A stretch of 64,000 nt of DNA from Sphingomonas tagetis (GCF_024211275.1 NZ_JAMLDX010000009.1:124001-188000), one strand, 5' to 3'; counted from the stretch's first letter, positions 41,437 through 50,446 are shown. Made by a program: numbers and translations. Notes: generated from the sequence alone by a model not told the origin.

Positions 41437-43065
41437 GTGGAATCCATCGAGACGCAGACGTTTCAGGTCGTGGTCGCCGGCGCCGGCCCCGTCGGAATGG
41501 CGGTCGCGATCGAGCTGGGGTTGCGCGGTATCCGCACGCTGGTGATCGAGCCACGCGCCGCCGACGATTACGGCATCGCCAAAGTGAATCTCGTGAATGC
41601 GCGGTCGATGGAGCATTTCCGCCGCTGGGGGATCGCCGAGCGGCACCGCGCCAACGACCCGGTTCCGGCCGAGGTCAAGCGCGACCTGATCTTCGCGACG
41701 CGCGCGAACGGCAAGATCATCCTGAAGGCCGAAGGCGCCTATGAATGGCGCGAGCCGCTGCCGATCGCGTCGGAAGTGCCCGAATGGGCGCCGTTCCAGG
41801 CGATCGAGAAGACGCTTCGCGACCGGCTGAACGAGCTCGATCAGGTGACGCTGCTTCCGCACTCTGCGGTGACCGACTTTGTGCAGAGCGAAGACGACGT
41901 CACCGTAACCTATGAGGGATCCGGCGGCCCAAAACAGGTGAAGGCCGATTATTTCATCATCGCCAACGGACCGCAGTCCGAGCTTCGGCGGAAACTGAAC
42001 CTGCGCCTCGAGGGCGAGACCTTGTTTTACAACACGTCCTGGTATTTCCGCGCGCCTGGGCTGGCCAAGCTGTTCGACAACACGCAGCTCTCGTCGATGA
42101 CCTTCTTCCTCAACGAGGACGCCTATGGGGACATTCTTGTGCCGCAGAGCGAGGACGAGCATTGGGGCTATTACGTGTCGCCAATTCCGGAAGGCGTAGA
42201 CGCGAATGACTGGGAGACGATCAAGCGGATGATGTTCCGCAGCGTTGGGCAGGAATTCGAAGTGAGCGAGCCGCGCGGCTGGATCTGGGGTAGCCACGCA
42301 CGGCTCGCCAAGTCGTTCAACTTCGGCCGGGCCTTCCTGATCGGCGACGCCGCCCATCTGACGCCGCCCTTTGGCGGGTTCGGGATGAACATGGGAATCG
42401 GCGACGCCGCGGACATCGGCTGGAAGATCGCGGCAGTGCTCGACGGATGGGGCGGCCCGCGGCTGCTCGAAACCTATACGCTGGAACGCCGCGACGTGTG
42501 TGCGTTCATCATCGAGGGCTCGTCACACAACAACAAGCTGTGGGGCAAGGCACTGGTCCGTGCGCATATGGAGGAGGAATCCGAACGCGGCGAACAGGTC
42601 CGCGCAGACCTGCGCAAATTCATCATCGAGGAAAAGACCCAGCAATTCCGAAGCTTGGGCGCACAGCTCGGCTATCGCTACAAGGGGTCGCCGATCATCG
42701 TGGGCGACGGCACCGAGCCGCCGCCGATGACCTATGGCGACTATGTCCCCTCATCCGTGCCAGGATGCCGCGCGCCGCATGTCTGGCTCGCGCCCGGCGA
42801 CTCGCTTTACGACCATCTCGGCACGGGCTTCTGCCTGCTCAAGCTCGACGCCGGAATCGACACCGCGCCACTCGAACAGGCGGCCGCGCAAGTCGGACTG
42901 CCGCTCACGGTGATTTCGCCGAGCCATGAAGATGTCAACGCCCGTTATGACCGCAAGCTGACGCTGATCCGACCCGATCATCATGTCGCCTGGCGTGGCG
43001 ATGCGGTGCCGGAGGATTGCGACCAGTTGGTCGACATTGTCCGCGGTTCCGCGGGTTATCGTTGA
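41437..43065 (+). CDS. FAD-dependent aromatic monooxygenase (third copy)
   Basis: 542 residues from a GTG at 41437 with GGGGAGG upstream; a GTG at 41407 is an alternative. Motifs: VVVAGAGPVGMAVAIELGLRG, IIANGPQSELRRKLNL in the DG-box position (the usual Asp-Gly reads Asn-Gly), and IGDAAHLTPPFGGFGMNMGIGDAADIGWKI. A thioredoxin-like C-terminal domain ends with LTLIRPDHHVAWRGDAVPED, which is also present in the 7098 paralogue. It hydroxylates a phenolic substrate. It is first in an operon with a hydrolase (17 bp gap) and an SDR, driven by the divergent LysR-type promoter. Confidence 0.85.
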   Translation: MESIETQTFQVVVAGAGPVGMAVAIELGLRGIRTLVIEPRAADDYGIAKVNLVNARSMEHFRRWGIAERHRANDPVPAEVKRDLIFATRANGKIILKAEGAYEWREPLPIASEVPEWAPFQAIEKTLRDRLNELDQVTLLPHSAVTDFVQSEDDVTVTYEGSGGPKQVKADYFIIANGPQSELRRKLNLRLEGETLFYNTSWYFRAPGLAKLFDNTQLSSMTFFLNEDAYGDILVPQSEDEHWGYYVSPIPEGVDANDWETIKRMMFRSVGQEFEVSEPRGWIWGSHARLAKSFNFGRAFLIGDAAHLTPPFGGFGMNMGIGDAADIGWKIAAVLDGWGGPRLLETYTLERRDVCAFIIEGSSHNNKLWGKALVRAHMEEESERGEQVRADLRKFIIEEKTQQFRSLGAQLGYRYKGSPIIVGDGTEPPPMTYGDYVPSSVPGCRAPHVWLAPGDSLYDHLGTGFCLLKLDAGIDTAPLEQAAAQVGLPLTVISPSHEDVNARYDRKLTLIRPDHHVAWRGDAVPEDCDQLVDIVRGSAGYR

Positions 43066-43081
43066 ACCTCAGGCCCGGCAG

Positions 43082-43906
43082 ATGAAGGAATATACGCTCG
43101 ACATCGGCGGCATCGGCTATGGCTGTGTCGAGGCCGGCAGCGGTCCACTGCTGCTATTGTGCCATGGCACGTTCGGTGGCAGGCAGTTGATGCTGCCACA
43201 GCTCGAATGGCTCAGCCGGTCGTTTCGTTGCGTCGCGTTCGACTGGCGCGGGCATGGCGGATCGGGCTATGATCCGGCCGGCTGGACCGCCGACGATCTG
43301 GTTGAGGACGTCGCCACGATCATCGCCGCGCTGGGCGAGCGCAGCGCAATCATTGCCGGTGTGTCGCAGGGCGGCGCGATAGGCATGCGCGTCGCGCTCA
43401 GATACCCCGAAAAGGTCGAAGCGCTGATCAACATGTGCGGCGGGCCGGGCGCACCGCCACCAGCCGCGATCGAACGGATATCCGGCTTCGCCAGGATCTT
43501 TGCCGAAGAACGCGACGAAGCCGTGCGCCGCGCAGCGGCGATCGAATTCGCCACCGGCTATTTTCATGCGCCCGACTTCATCGCGCATCAGCAGCAGCGT
43601 TTCGCGGAAGAGATCGACGTCATCCTGTCGCATCCGCGCGAAAGCGTCGGCCTTCTGCCCTGCGTGCCTGCGAGTTATGTCGACATCACGCCGCGGCTCG
43701 GCGAGATCGCCTGTCCGACGCTGATCGTCTGGGCATCGCACGAAGCGCGGCTGACGCTCGGCTCGGAACTCGCCGCCGCAATCCCGGAGGCCCGGCTCGT
43801 CATCATCCAGGATGCCGGTCATCATGTGAATGTCGACGCGCCCGAGGCGACTACAGCGGCGATCGAGACGTTCCTGCGCGCTGTCGGACAGGCGCGGACG
43901 GGATGA
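43082..43906 (+). CDS. Alpha/beta hydrolase, MhpC/BphD-like
   Basis: 274 residues from MKEYTLDIGGIGYGCVEAGSG. LLCHGTFGGRQL supplies the oxyanion loop, FDWRGHGGSGYD follows, the nucleophile elbow is IAGVSQGGAIG with Ser, the Asp region is LIVWASHEARL, and the His is in IIQDAGHHVNVDAPEAT. The layout suits a C-C bond hydrolase or an esterase for a ring-fission product. It overlaps the SDR gene by 4 bp (ATGA) and follows the FAD monooxygenase closely. The longer upstream frame overlaps that gene and is rejected. Confidence 0.82.
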   Translation: MKEYTLDIGGIGYGCVEAGSGPLLLLCHGTFGGRQLMLPQLEWLSRSFRCVAFDWRGHGGSGYDPAGWTADDLVEDVATIIAALGERSAIIAGVSQGGAIGMRVALRYPEKVEALINMCGGPGAPPPAAIERISGFARIFAEERDEAVRRAAAIEFATGYFHAPDFIAHQQQRFAEEIDVILSHPRESVGLLPCVPASYVDITPRLGEIACPTLIVWASHEARLTLGSELAAAIPEARLVIIQDAGHHVNVDAPEATTAAIETFLRAVGQARTG

Positions 43907-44682
43907 TCGGCTCCGACAGCTTTGCCGGAAAGAGCTTCATCCTGACCGGCGGCGGCGGCGATATCGGGTCGGCGACAGTCCACCTGCTGCTCGGCGCGGG
44001 CGCGAATGTCGCCGTGCTCGACCGATCCGGCGATGCCCTCGCCCGTCTCAAGGCCGAAGCGGCCACGCCTGACCGGCTGTTCGTTGCCGCTTGCGACGTC
44101 GCGGCCGAACGCGATGTCGTCCGGTATTTCGCCGAAGCGCGGCACGCGCTTGGCGCCATCCACGGCATCGTCAACGCTGCCGGCATCGAAGGACGGCGCG
44201 GACCGATCGATCAATATCCGGTCGAGATGTTCGCCGCCGTCATGTCGGTGAACGTCACCGGCGTGTTCCTCGGCATCAAGCACGGCATCCCCTTGCTGCG
44301 GGACAGCGGCGGCGGCGCAATCGTCAATGCTTGCAGCACGGCGGGGATCAAGGGGGTCGAAGGCATGGCGCCCTATGTCGCCAGCAAGCATGCGGTGCTC
44401 GGCCTGACACGCAGTGCCAGCCTGGAATGGGGACGCCACGGCATTCGCGTAAACTGCGTCGCGCCGGGACCCGTGGAGGGCCGGATGCTCAAGGCGATCT
44501 ACGCCGAACAGGCCGACGATCCCAACTGGCCCAGCCTGGAAAGCCGCAAGGCGCTCAATCCGTCCGGCCGCTTCGGCGATCCGCGCGAGATCGCCAACGT
44601 GATCGCGTTCCTGCTGTCCGATGCTTCGAGCTTCGTGAATGGCGCGTGCTTTTCCGCCGATGGCGGCGTCTCGGCGCTTTAG
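43903..44682 (+). CDS. Short-chain dehydrogenase/reductase (SDR)
   Basis: The 259-residue classical SDR has the cofactor loop ILTGGGGDIGSATVHLLL, the NAG motif VNAAGIEG, catalytic Ser in NACSTAGIKG, and the YxxxK pair in APYVASKHAVLG. VNCVAPGPVEGRML and FVNGACFSADGGVSAL follow, the latter being the usual C-terminus. Asp after the beta-2 strand (AVLDRSG) suggests NAD+ rather than NADP+. It could dehydrogenate a hydroxylated intermediate, for example an alcohol or dihydrodiol. It is the last gene of the monooxygenase-hydrolase operon. Confidence 0.88.
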   Translation: MIGSDSFAGKSFILTGGGGDIGSATVHLLLGAGANVAVLDRSGDALARLKAEAATPDRLFVAACDVAAERDVVRYFAEARHALGAIHGIVNAAGIEGRRGPIDQYPVEMFAAVMSVNVTGVFLGIKHGIPLLRDSGGGAIVNACSTAGIKGVEGMAPYVASKHAVLGLTRSASLEWGRHGIRVNCVAPGPVEGRMLKAIYAEQADDPNWPSLESRKALNPSGRFGDPREIANVIAFLLSDASSFVNGACFSADGGVSAL

Positions 44683-44719
44683 CCGCACTTGTCGGCGCTG
44701 TGAAAGAGCGGCTGTTTTG

Positions 44720-44749
44720 GGTATCGCCATCGTGGAGTTTTCATCTGAC
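44720..44749 (+). promoter_or_regulatory. LysR-type element, strict copy (TonB receptor 3)
   Basis: GGTATCG-N14-TCATCTGAC. Seventeen bp after CTGACC there is a good -10, TAGTAT (44768-44773), predicting transcription from ~44780 and a leader of nearly 190 nt before the receptor gene. Confidence 0.75.
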
Positions 44750-44811
44750 CGCGGCACCCTTCGCGCATAGTATCATCATCCGAACGGCTGGTCATTAGCC
44801 GAGGAGAGGAA

Positions 44812-44866
44812 GATGAGAATGTCATTTCATCGCGAAGCCGCCAGCATAGACTCTTAAATTCTCATC
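44812..44866 (+). promoter_or_regulatory. Leader hairpin enclosing a 14-codon ORF
   Basis: Perfect 9-bp arms, GATGAGAAT (44812-44820) and ATTCTCATC (44858-44866), enclose a short ORF (ATG 44813, stop TAA 44855-44857, MRMSFHREAASIDS). The ORF is preceded by GAGGAGAGGAAG, a strong ribosome-binding site. Its start codon is inside the 5' arm, so translation and folding would exclude each other. A leader-peptide or attenuation role before the receptor gene is possible. Confidence 0.4.
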
Positions 44867-44968
44867 TTGGAAAACGTAAGCAAGTGGCTGAACACTTCGC
44901 GGAGGAGATGTGGCCGCGCGGATCGTGACGGTTAGTTGATAATAACAATAACTGTTGGGAGGGATATA

Positions 44969-47200
44969 ATGAAAGAGAAGCTACTTACTACGGTTGCTTT
45001 GTCATCCATGATGGCAGCGACTGCAAACGCCCAGACGGCACCTGCCGCCCCGCAACAGCCTGCGGCGGCAACGACCGAGGCGCAAGGCGGCGACGATAGC
45101 GGTGTCACCGACATCGTCGTTACGGCGCAGCGGCGCTCCGAGCGGCTCCAGGACGTCCCCGTCGCCGTGATCGCGGCGACAGGCGAGCAGCTTGCCGCCG
45201 TGGGTATCCAGTCGTCGCAGGATCTTGCCCTCATCACCCCGGGCCTTACAGTTCCGCAGACCTCGGGGTACACCCAGCCGCGCATCCGCGGCGTTGGCAC
45301 ATCCTCGAACGGTCCGGGCGTCGAGAATCCGATCGCCACCTATATCGACGGCGTCTACATCTCGAGCGCGCCGAGCTCGCTGCTGACGCTGAACAATATC
45401 GACCGGATCGAGGTGCTGAAAGGGCCGCAAGGCACGCTGTTCGGCCGCAACGCGACCGGCGGACTGATCCAGATCGTGACGCGCGATCCCGGCCAGACCC
45501 GGTCGGCCCAGGTCAACCTCACCTATGGCAGCTATCAGACGATCATCGCCGACGCCTATGTCACCGGCGGTCTCACCGAGACGCTGTCGGCCGACATCGC
45601 GGTGCGCTACGAGCATCAGGCCGAAGGCTTTGGGCGCAACCTGTTCAATGGCGAGGAAGTCGGCAAGCTCGACCATGATTTCGCCGGCCGGATCAAGCTG
45701 CTGTTCGAGCCGAGCGAACGCACCCAGGTCCGGATCGCGCTCGACTATGCCGATCGCGAGAGCGACCGCGACATCCAGCATCTCGGCCGGCAATATCCCA
45801 GCCCGCTCGATCCGACCGGGTTCTTCCCGCAGGGCGGCATTTACGACGTCAACCAGGACTATCAGTTCCGCAACAAGCTGAAGGCAGGCGGCGCATCCCT
45901 CCAGATCAATCAAGAGCTGGGCGGGGTGACGCTGCAGAGCATCACCGCTTATCGCAAGTCGGAATTCCAGTTCAACCTCGACCTCGATCTGCTGCCGATC
46001 AACGGCGTGATCGCCGCCAGTCTCGCCAAGTTCACCCAGTTCAGCCAGGAACTCCAGCTGTCCTCGAACGGCACCGGTCCGCTGAAATGGGTCGCGGGCC
46101 TCTATTACTTCAATTCGAAGGATGGTTGGCAGCCGATCACCATCGGCTTCGGACCAGGTGCGTCGCCGGTGCCGGGCGTACCGGCGTCGCTGACCACGCG
46201 CAACTTCCAGAAGACCGACGCAGCCGCGATCTATGCGCAGGCATCCTATGAGATCTTCACCGATACAAACCTGACGCTGGGCGGTCGCTACAATTACGAG
46301 CGCAAGACCGTATCGGGCAGCGAGACCTTCGCGGTCGGCGGTGTGCCCGTCGCGACGACCCCCTTCCCGCTTCCGGGTGCGGGCGTGCCGACCGAGATCG
46401 ACTTCAAGCGTTTCAACTACCGCATATCGCTCGACCACAAGTTCGCGCCCGATATCCTGGGCTATGTGTCGTACAATACCGGCTTCAAGAGCGGCGGCTT
46501 CGTGCTCGCCGCATCGAACGCCCAGCCATACAAGCCAGAGGACATCAAGGCCGCCGAAGTCGGACTGAAGACGCAGTTCTTCGACCGCCATCTGCGGTTC
46601 AACGTCGCGGGCTTCTTTTACGACTACAAGAACATCCAGGTGCAGCGCTTCGATGCCGGCAGCCAGCTGATCTACAATGGCGCGAGGGCCGAGATGTATG
46701 GTGTCGATCTCGACGCCGAGGTCGTGATCACGCGCGGCCTGTCGCTCAACGGCGGTTTCTCGTACATCCATGGCGAGTTCAAATCCTTCCCGCTCGCCGA
46801 TCACATCATTCCCGTGCCGGGCTGCACGCCGCCGCCGGGCGGGATCTGTCCCTATGAGGCGGCCGGCAATAAGCTGCCGCAGACACCGACGACCAGCTTC
46901 AACCTGGGCGGCAGCTACGAGATCGAGACCGAGTTCGGCTCGATCGCGCTCAACGCGACCTATTATCGCAGCGGAAAGTATTTCGGGGCGGCGGACAATG
47001 TCGCGTTCCAGCCAGCCTATGACTTGATCAACGCGTCGATCAGCTGGACCGACCCGAACGGCAAGCTGTCGGTCAAGCTGTGGGGCAAGAATCTCGGCGA
47101 CACCGCCTACACCACGTCGCTGATCGAGGGCTTCACCGGACTCGACGTGTCGCAAGGCTATCCGCGGACCTGGGGCGTGACCGCCGGCTTCAAATTCTAG
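44969..47200 (+). CDS. TonB-dependent outer-membrane receptor (copy 3)
   Basis: The 743-residue protein has a signal peptide to ANAQ (~residue 22), the plug start DIVVTAQRRSERLQDVPVAVIA, PRIRGVGTSSNGPG, YIDGVYISS, IEVLKGPQGTLFGRNATGG, and a barrel ending in VTAGFKF. GGGAGGG precedes the ATG at 44969. It is the outer-membrane gate for the substrate of this half of the island. It is preceded by a LysR-type element and an unusual structured leader, and is separated from the convergent P450 by a terminator hairpin. Confidence 0.9.
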   Translation: MKEKLLTTVALSSMMAATANAQTAPAAPQQPAAATTEAQGGDDSGVTDIVVTAQRRSERLQDVPVAVIAATGEQLAAVGIQSSQDLALITPGLTVPQTSGYTQPRIRGVGTSSNGPGVENPIATYIDGVYISSAPSSLLTLNNIDRIEVLKGPQGTLFGRNATGGLIQIVTRDPGQTRSAQVNLTYGSYQTIIADAYVTGGLTETLSADIAVRYEHQAEGFGRNLFNGEEVGKLDHDFAGRIKLLFEPSERTQVRIALDYADRESDRDIQHLGRQYPSPLDPTGFFPQGGIYDVNQDYQFRNKLKAGGASLQINQELGGVTLQSITAYRKSEFQFNLDLDLLPINGVIAASLAKFTQFSQELQLSSNGTGPLKWVAGLYYFNSKDGWQPITIGFGPGASPVPGVPASLTTRNFQKTDAAAIYAQASYEIFTDTNLTLGGRYNYERKTVSGSETFAVGGVPVATTPFPLPGAGVPTEIDFKRFNYRISLDHKFAPDILGYVSYNTGFKSGGFVLAASNAQPYKPEDIKAAEVGLKTQFFDRHLRFNVAGFFYDYKNIQVQRFDAGSQLIYNGARAEMYGVDLDAEVVITRGLSLNGGFSYIHGEFKSFPLADHIIPVPGCTPPPGGICPYEAAGNKLPQTPTTSFNLGGSYEIETEFGSIALNATYYRSGKYFGAADNVAFQPAYDLINASISWTDPNGKLSVKLWGKNLGDTAYTTSLIEGFTGLDVSQGYPRTWGVTAGFKF

Positions 47201-47208
47201 GACGGACG

Positions 47209-47243
47209 CCGTCCTACCACTGCGGGCCGCGGCGGTAGGACGG
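47209..47243. terminator. Bidirectional terminator hairpin
   Basis: CCGTCCTACC and GGTAGGACGG form perfect 10-bp arms around a 15-nt GC-rich loop, between the stop of the receptor (47200) and the end of the convergent P450 (47249). Confidence 0.65.
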
Positions 47244-47248
47244 TCCTT

Positions 47249-48445
47249 TCAGACCACATCCACCTTCAGGACCAGCTTCGAAAGCCCGCGCAGCGTGTTG
47301 TGCAACTCGCGCCGCGCCTCGACCAGGTGAAAGCGTGCGACACGCCGCACCAGGATGTTGAGGACGGTCGCGATCTCCAGCTTGGCCAGATGCATGCCGG
47401 CGCAAAGGTGCATGCCATAGCCGAACGCGACATGGTCGCGAGCATCGCGCGTGATGTCGAACCGGTCGGGTTCGGGATAGCGGCGCTCGTCGCGGTTGGC
47501 GCTGGCATAGACGATCAGCGCGCGGTCGCCCTTGCGCAGCGTCACGCCCCCCATCTCATGATCGCGCGTCAGCAGCCGGGCAAAAGCGCGGATCGGAGAT
47601 TCGATGCGCAGCGCCTCGTCAATCGCCCGGTTCGCCAGCTCCGGCTTCTCGCGCAGCAGATCCCATTGATCGGGATGGTTGGCGAACAGCCACAGCGCGC
47701 TGCTCAGCCCGTTGATCGTCGTGTCGAGCGCCGGGCCGGTATAGTCCATCAACATCGTCCGCGCCTCGTCCTGCGAGATCTCGCCAGCGTCGGCGGCGCG
47801 AAACAGCCCCGCGGCCCAGCCATCGGGATCGAGTTCTTCGCGCTTGAGGCCGTGGAGATAGGTGAACGCCTCAACTGCGATCGCGATGCCCGAATCGGTG
47901 CGCGCATTGCCGGCCGGACCGAGCGCGTCGAACAGGCCCGCCGCCCAGCCCAGCATGTTCCGTTTGCCCTGCTCGGTCAGCCCGAGCAATTCGGTGACGA
48001 CCGTGAGCGGAAGATAATGGGCAAGCTGCGTCACCGCGTCGAACTCGCCCTGTTCGATCAGTTCGCCGACCCGCGCTTCGGCCAGCGCGGAAAGCCGGTC
48101 CTTCAGCCGGGCGAGCGCGCCCGGGAGCAGCGGCCGGTTGAACACCCGCCGCAGCCGCTGGTGATCGGGATCGTCGGAGAAGATCATAACGCCTTCGCTG
48201 TTCCTGTTCGCTTCGGCGTTCATCGCGATCCCCGCGGTCGAGGTGAAAACCTCGGCGTTGAGCAAGGCGTCGCGGGCGGGCTTGTGATGTACGATCGCCC
48301 AGCTGTCATAGCGGCTGAGCCAGACCACCGGGCCGATATCGCGCAGCGTCCGGTAATGCGGATAGGGGTCGGCGATGACCTCGTCCGACCAGAAGTCGAG
48401 GTCCGATGCAGGCACCTTGGCTTCCATTCTTGCGGCACCGGTCAT
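47249..48445 (-). CDS. Cytochrome P450 (copy 2)
   Basis: 398 residues. I helix TGPALDTTINGL, K helix DEALRIESP (Glu-x-x-Arg), heme-binding HVAFGYGMHLCAGMHLAK with the Cys ligand. GGGAGGACAGCGAG precedes the ATG at 48445; the much longer upstream frame is spurious. It is paralogous to the P450 at 22365, with both showing SANRDER and GMHLAK. No ferredoxin or reductase gene is in the window. It ends a minus-strand operon: VOC protein, FAH enzyme, P450. The shared palindrome at 48522 suggests it also has its own promoter. Confidence 0.88.
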   Translation of the reverse strand: MTGAARMEAKVPASDLDFWSDEVIADPYPHYRTLRDIGPVVWLSRYDSWAIVHHKPARDALLNAEVFTSTAGIAMNAEANRNSEGVMIFSDDPDHQRLRRVFNRPLLPGALARLKDRLSALAEARVGELIEQGEFDAVTQLAHYLPLTVVTELLGLTEQGKRNMLGWAAGLFDALGPAGNARTDSGIAIAVEAFTYLHGLKREELDPDGWAAGLFRAADAGEISQDEARTMLMDYTGPALDTTINGLSSALWLFANHPDQWDLLREKPELANRAIDEALRIESPIRAFARLLTRDHEMGGVTLRKGDRALIVYASANRDERRYPEPDRFDITRDARDHVAFGYGMHLCAGMHLAKLEIATVLNILVRRVARFHLVEARRELHNTLRGLSKLVLKVDVV

Positions 48446-48521
48446 CTCGCTGTCCTCCCTTGAATTGGCGATCGCTTCCGCCCGCGGCAGGCCAGGCTGG
48501 GCCGGGCCGATCGCGGGCGAA

Positions 48522-48533
48522 GGACTTTGGTCG
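48522..48533. promoter_or_regulatory. Shared palindromic motif, copy 6
   Basis: GGACTTTGGTCG lies 77 bp upstream of the P450 start, in the 122-bp gap after the FAH gene. Confidence 0.45.
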
Positions 48534-48567
48534 CGCCGCGCAAGCCGCTGCGGCGGAGCGGCGTTGG

Positions 48568-49548
48568 TCAGGCGGCGAACTGGCCCGCGCGCACGACGCG
48601 ATTTCGCAATATGCCGATGTTCTGCACTTCGAGCTCCACGACATCGCCCGGCGACAGCGAACGCCCCAGCTCGAACCCGCATCCGCCCAGCACCGTGCCG
48701 GAGCCGAGCACCTCGCCGGGAAGGATCGTCTTCTCGCGGCTGAACTGCGCGATCGCATCCTCGAACCGGTGGTACATCGATCCGGTGTTGCCGCGCGTCC
48801 ACTGCTCGCCATTGATCGTGGCGGTCATCACCAGATCATAGGGGTCGCCGATCTCGTCCGGCGTGACGATGCATGGCCCCAGCCCCCAGCTTCCGGGAAA
48901 GTCCTTGCCCTCGCCCGGACCGTTCATCGTGTACATCAGCGGCATCTGCACGTCTCGCGCCGACCAGTCGTTCAGGATGGTGTAGCCGAAGATATGATCG
49001 GCAGCGCGCTCGCGGCCGACGTCGTGCGCCGGGCGGCCGATGACGCAGGCCCATTCCAGCTCGAAATCGATATAGTCCGAATAGCTCGGCCAGACGATGT
49101 CCACGCCGGTGCCGCTGACCGACGTATGGTCGGCATTGTAATAGACACACTGCTTCTTGAAGGTCGGGTTGAGCGAATATTTTCCTGACGCCATCAGCCG
49201 TTCATAGGCGGCGTCGGAATCGTTCTCCTCCGCGGCCGCCCGGCGCGCCATCTGCATGAGCACCACATCCATATGCTCGAGCATCAGGCTGCAATCGCGC
49301 AGCCGCGTCGGCCTCGGCAACGGCGCGAGCAGGCTGACCTCGGTCTGGCTACGCATGGCCTTGCGATCGGCCTCCGCCACGAGCGCGCGGGCCGCGTCCC
49401 ACGCGTCCGGGCCGGCTTCGATCAGCGCCACCATCGACGCGAACGCCGGCGCCGAACCGCTCGCCGCCGCCGCGAGATCGAGTACGCCGTCTCCAACCAG
49501 CGCGCCGAGCCGGTGCTGGTTCCGATCGGCAAAGGTTACGAGCTTCAT
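48568..49548 (-). CDS. FAH-family enzyme, copy 3
   Basis: 326 residues from MKLVTFADRNQHRLGALVGDG. The catalytic domain has the metal-binding IDFELEWACVIG, LNDWSARDVQ, KDFPGSWGLGPCIVTPDEIGDP and LGSGTVLGGCGFELGR. The last replaces the usual TGTPxGVG and is found in a distinct FAH branch. The long N-terminal part (MARRAAAEENDSDAAYERL, then ASGKYSLNP) also differs from copies 1 and 2. It probably hydrolyses a different acylpyruvate-like compound. It lies between the VOC gene upstream (33 bp gap) and the P450 downstream. Confidence 0.82.
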   Translation of the reverse strand: MKLVTFADRNQHRLGALVGDGVLDLAAAASGSAPAFASMVALIEAGPDAWDAARALVAEADRKAMRSQTEVSLLAPLPRPTRLRDCSLMLEHMDVVLMQMARRAAAEENDSDAAYERLMASGKYSLNPTFKKQCVYYNADHTSVSGTGVDIVWPSYSDYIDFELEWACVIGRPAHDVGRERAADHIFGYTILNDWSARDVQMPLMYTMNGPGEGKDFPGSWGLGPCIVTPDEIGDPYDLVMTATINGEQWTRGNTGSMYHRFEDAIAQFSREKTILPGEVLGSGTVLGGCGFELGRSLSPGDVVELEVQNIGILRNRVVRAGQFAA

Positions 49549-49581
49549 GAAATCTCCATCGAAAATGCCCGCGCGGTTCGA

Positions 49582-50175
49582 TTACTTCTGGAACGGCGGC
49601 GCCATCGCCCTGGCGATGTCGGCGCGCCACCGGCCGATCGGCTTGAAGCCGGGACTGGCCTCGCACAGCGCGCGGGTCTCCTCGACGATGTCTTCGTCGG
49701 ATCGGGTCAAGTCCAGCGGGACGTAGAAGGGCTGGCTGGCATACCAATCGGTGTCGACATAGAATTCGATGTAATTGTCCTCCGGATCGTGCGCGTAGAG
49801 GCTCCACGCATTGCCGTGGCTGGCCGATGTGAGCCGCGTCGCACCGCCTTGCTCGAGCCGTCCTTTCATGTCGCGCAGGTCGGCGAGCGAGCCCATCTTG
49901 AACGAGATCTGTTGAATCACCGGTCCGAAATCGGGGTTGATCGTGTTCGCCGGAAGGTCGGCCGGACGTCCGGTGGTCAGCACGATCTGGTGATGCTCTT
50001 CCGGGTCACGCGACAGGAACGCCACCCGCATCTCGCCGAAGACGCCGCTGTCGGTGATAGTGAACCCCAGCACATCGACATAAAAACGCGTCATCACGTC
50101 GATCTCGGAAACCACGAGACCGATATGCGCGAACTTGAGATTAGGTGCCGGCTTCGGCGCTGCTCGCGACGTCAT
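49582..50175 (-). CDS. VOC-family protein, extradiol-dioxygenase-like (paralogue)
   Basis: 197 residues, one VOC domain. Candidate metal ligands are His in KFAHIGLVV, His in EEHHQIVLTTG, and Glu in NYIEFYVDTDWY. It shares the C-terminal PLDLTRSDEDIVEETRALCE tail with the protein at 11855. It may be a ring-cleaving dioxygenase or a VOC isomerase. It leads the VOC-FAH-P450 operon from a promoter with a strict LysR-type element (50239-50268), and is divergent from the ABM gene, which has its own element. Confidence 0.75.
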   Translation of the reverse strand: MTSRAAPKPAPNLKFAHIGLVVSEIDVMTRFYVDVLGFTITDSGVFGEMRVAFLSRDPEEHHQIVLTTGRPADLPANTINPDFGPVIQQISFKMGSLADLRDMKGRLEQGGATRLTSASHGNAWSLYAHDPEDNYIEFYVDTDWYASQPFYVPLDLTRSDEDIVEETRALCEASPGFKPIGRWRADIARAMAPPFQK

Positions 50176-50238
50176 CGCTCTCCCCTTCCGGCTTGTACGA
50201 TCATTCGGCCCCGACCCCTATGACAGTCCGCGGCCACC

Positions 50239-50268
50239 GTCAGATGACAACTCTCATGGGCCGATACC
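50239..50268 (-). promoter_or_regulatory. LysR-type element, strict copy (VOC-FAH-P450 operon)
   Basis: Minus-strand GGTATCG-N14-TCATCTGAC, ending 64 bp before the VOC start at 50175. TAGGGG lies 17 bp after the CTGACG. Confidence 0.7.
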
Positions 50269-50320
50269 TGAAAGCGGAGCGCCCATTCCGACCGCCACCG
50301 GCGAGCTTCGCGCCATATCG

Positions 50321-50350
50321 GGTATCGCCCCTCGAATTTTCTGATCGTGC
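50321..50350 (+). promoter_or_regulatory. LysR-type element, variant copy (ABM operon)
   Basis: GGTATCG, 14 nt, TGATCGTGC, facing the ABM gene at 50447. It is back to back with the strict copy 53 bp away on the other strand. Confidence 0.55.
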
Positions 50351-50446
50351 GTCCATGGCCTGCGCCACCTATGCTGCCGGCATAAACGATATGTGGGGAG
50401 AGATCATGGCTGGCGGCGGTTTCGAGCCTTGCGGGGCACAGGTGTG

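Noticed and set aside
45002..47155. A 717-codon open frame antisense to the third TonB receptor, and similar long antisense frames at 23555-25768 (+) and 27249-28655 (+)
   Set aside because: They are composition-driven mirror frames of GC-rich genes. They show no domain signature, and the opposite strand encodes clear receptors or a CoA ligase.
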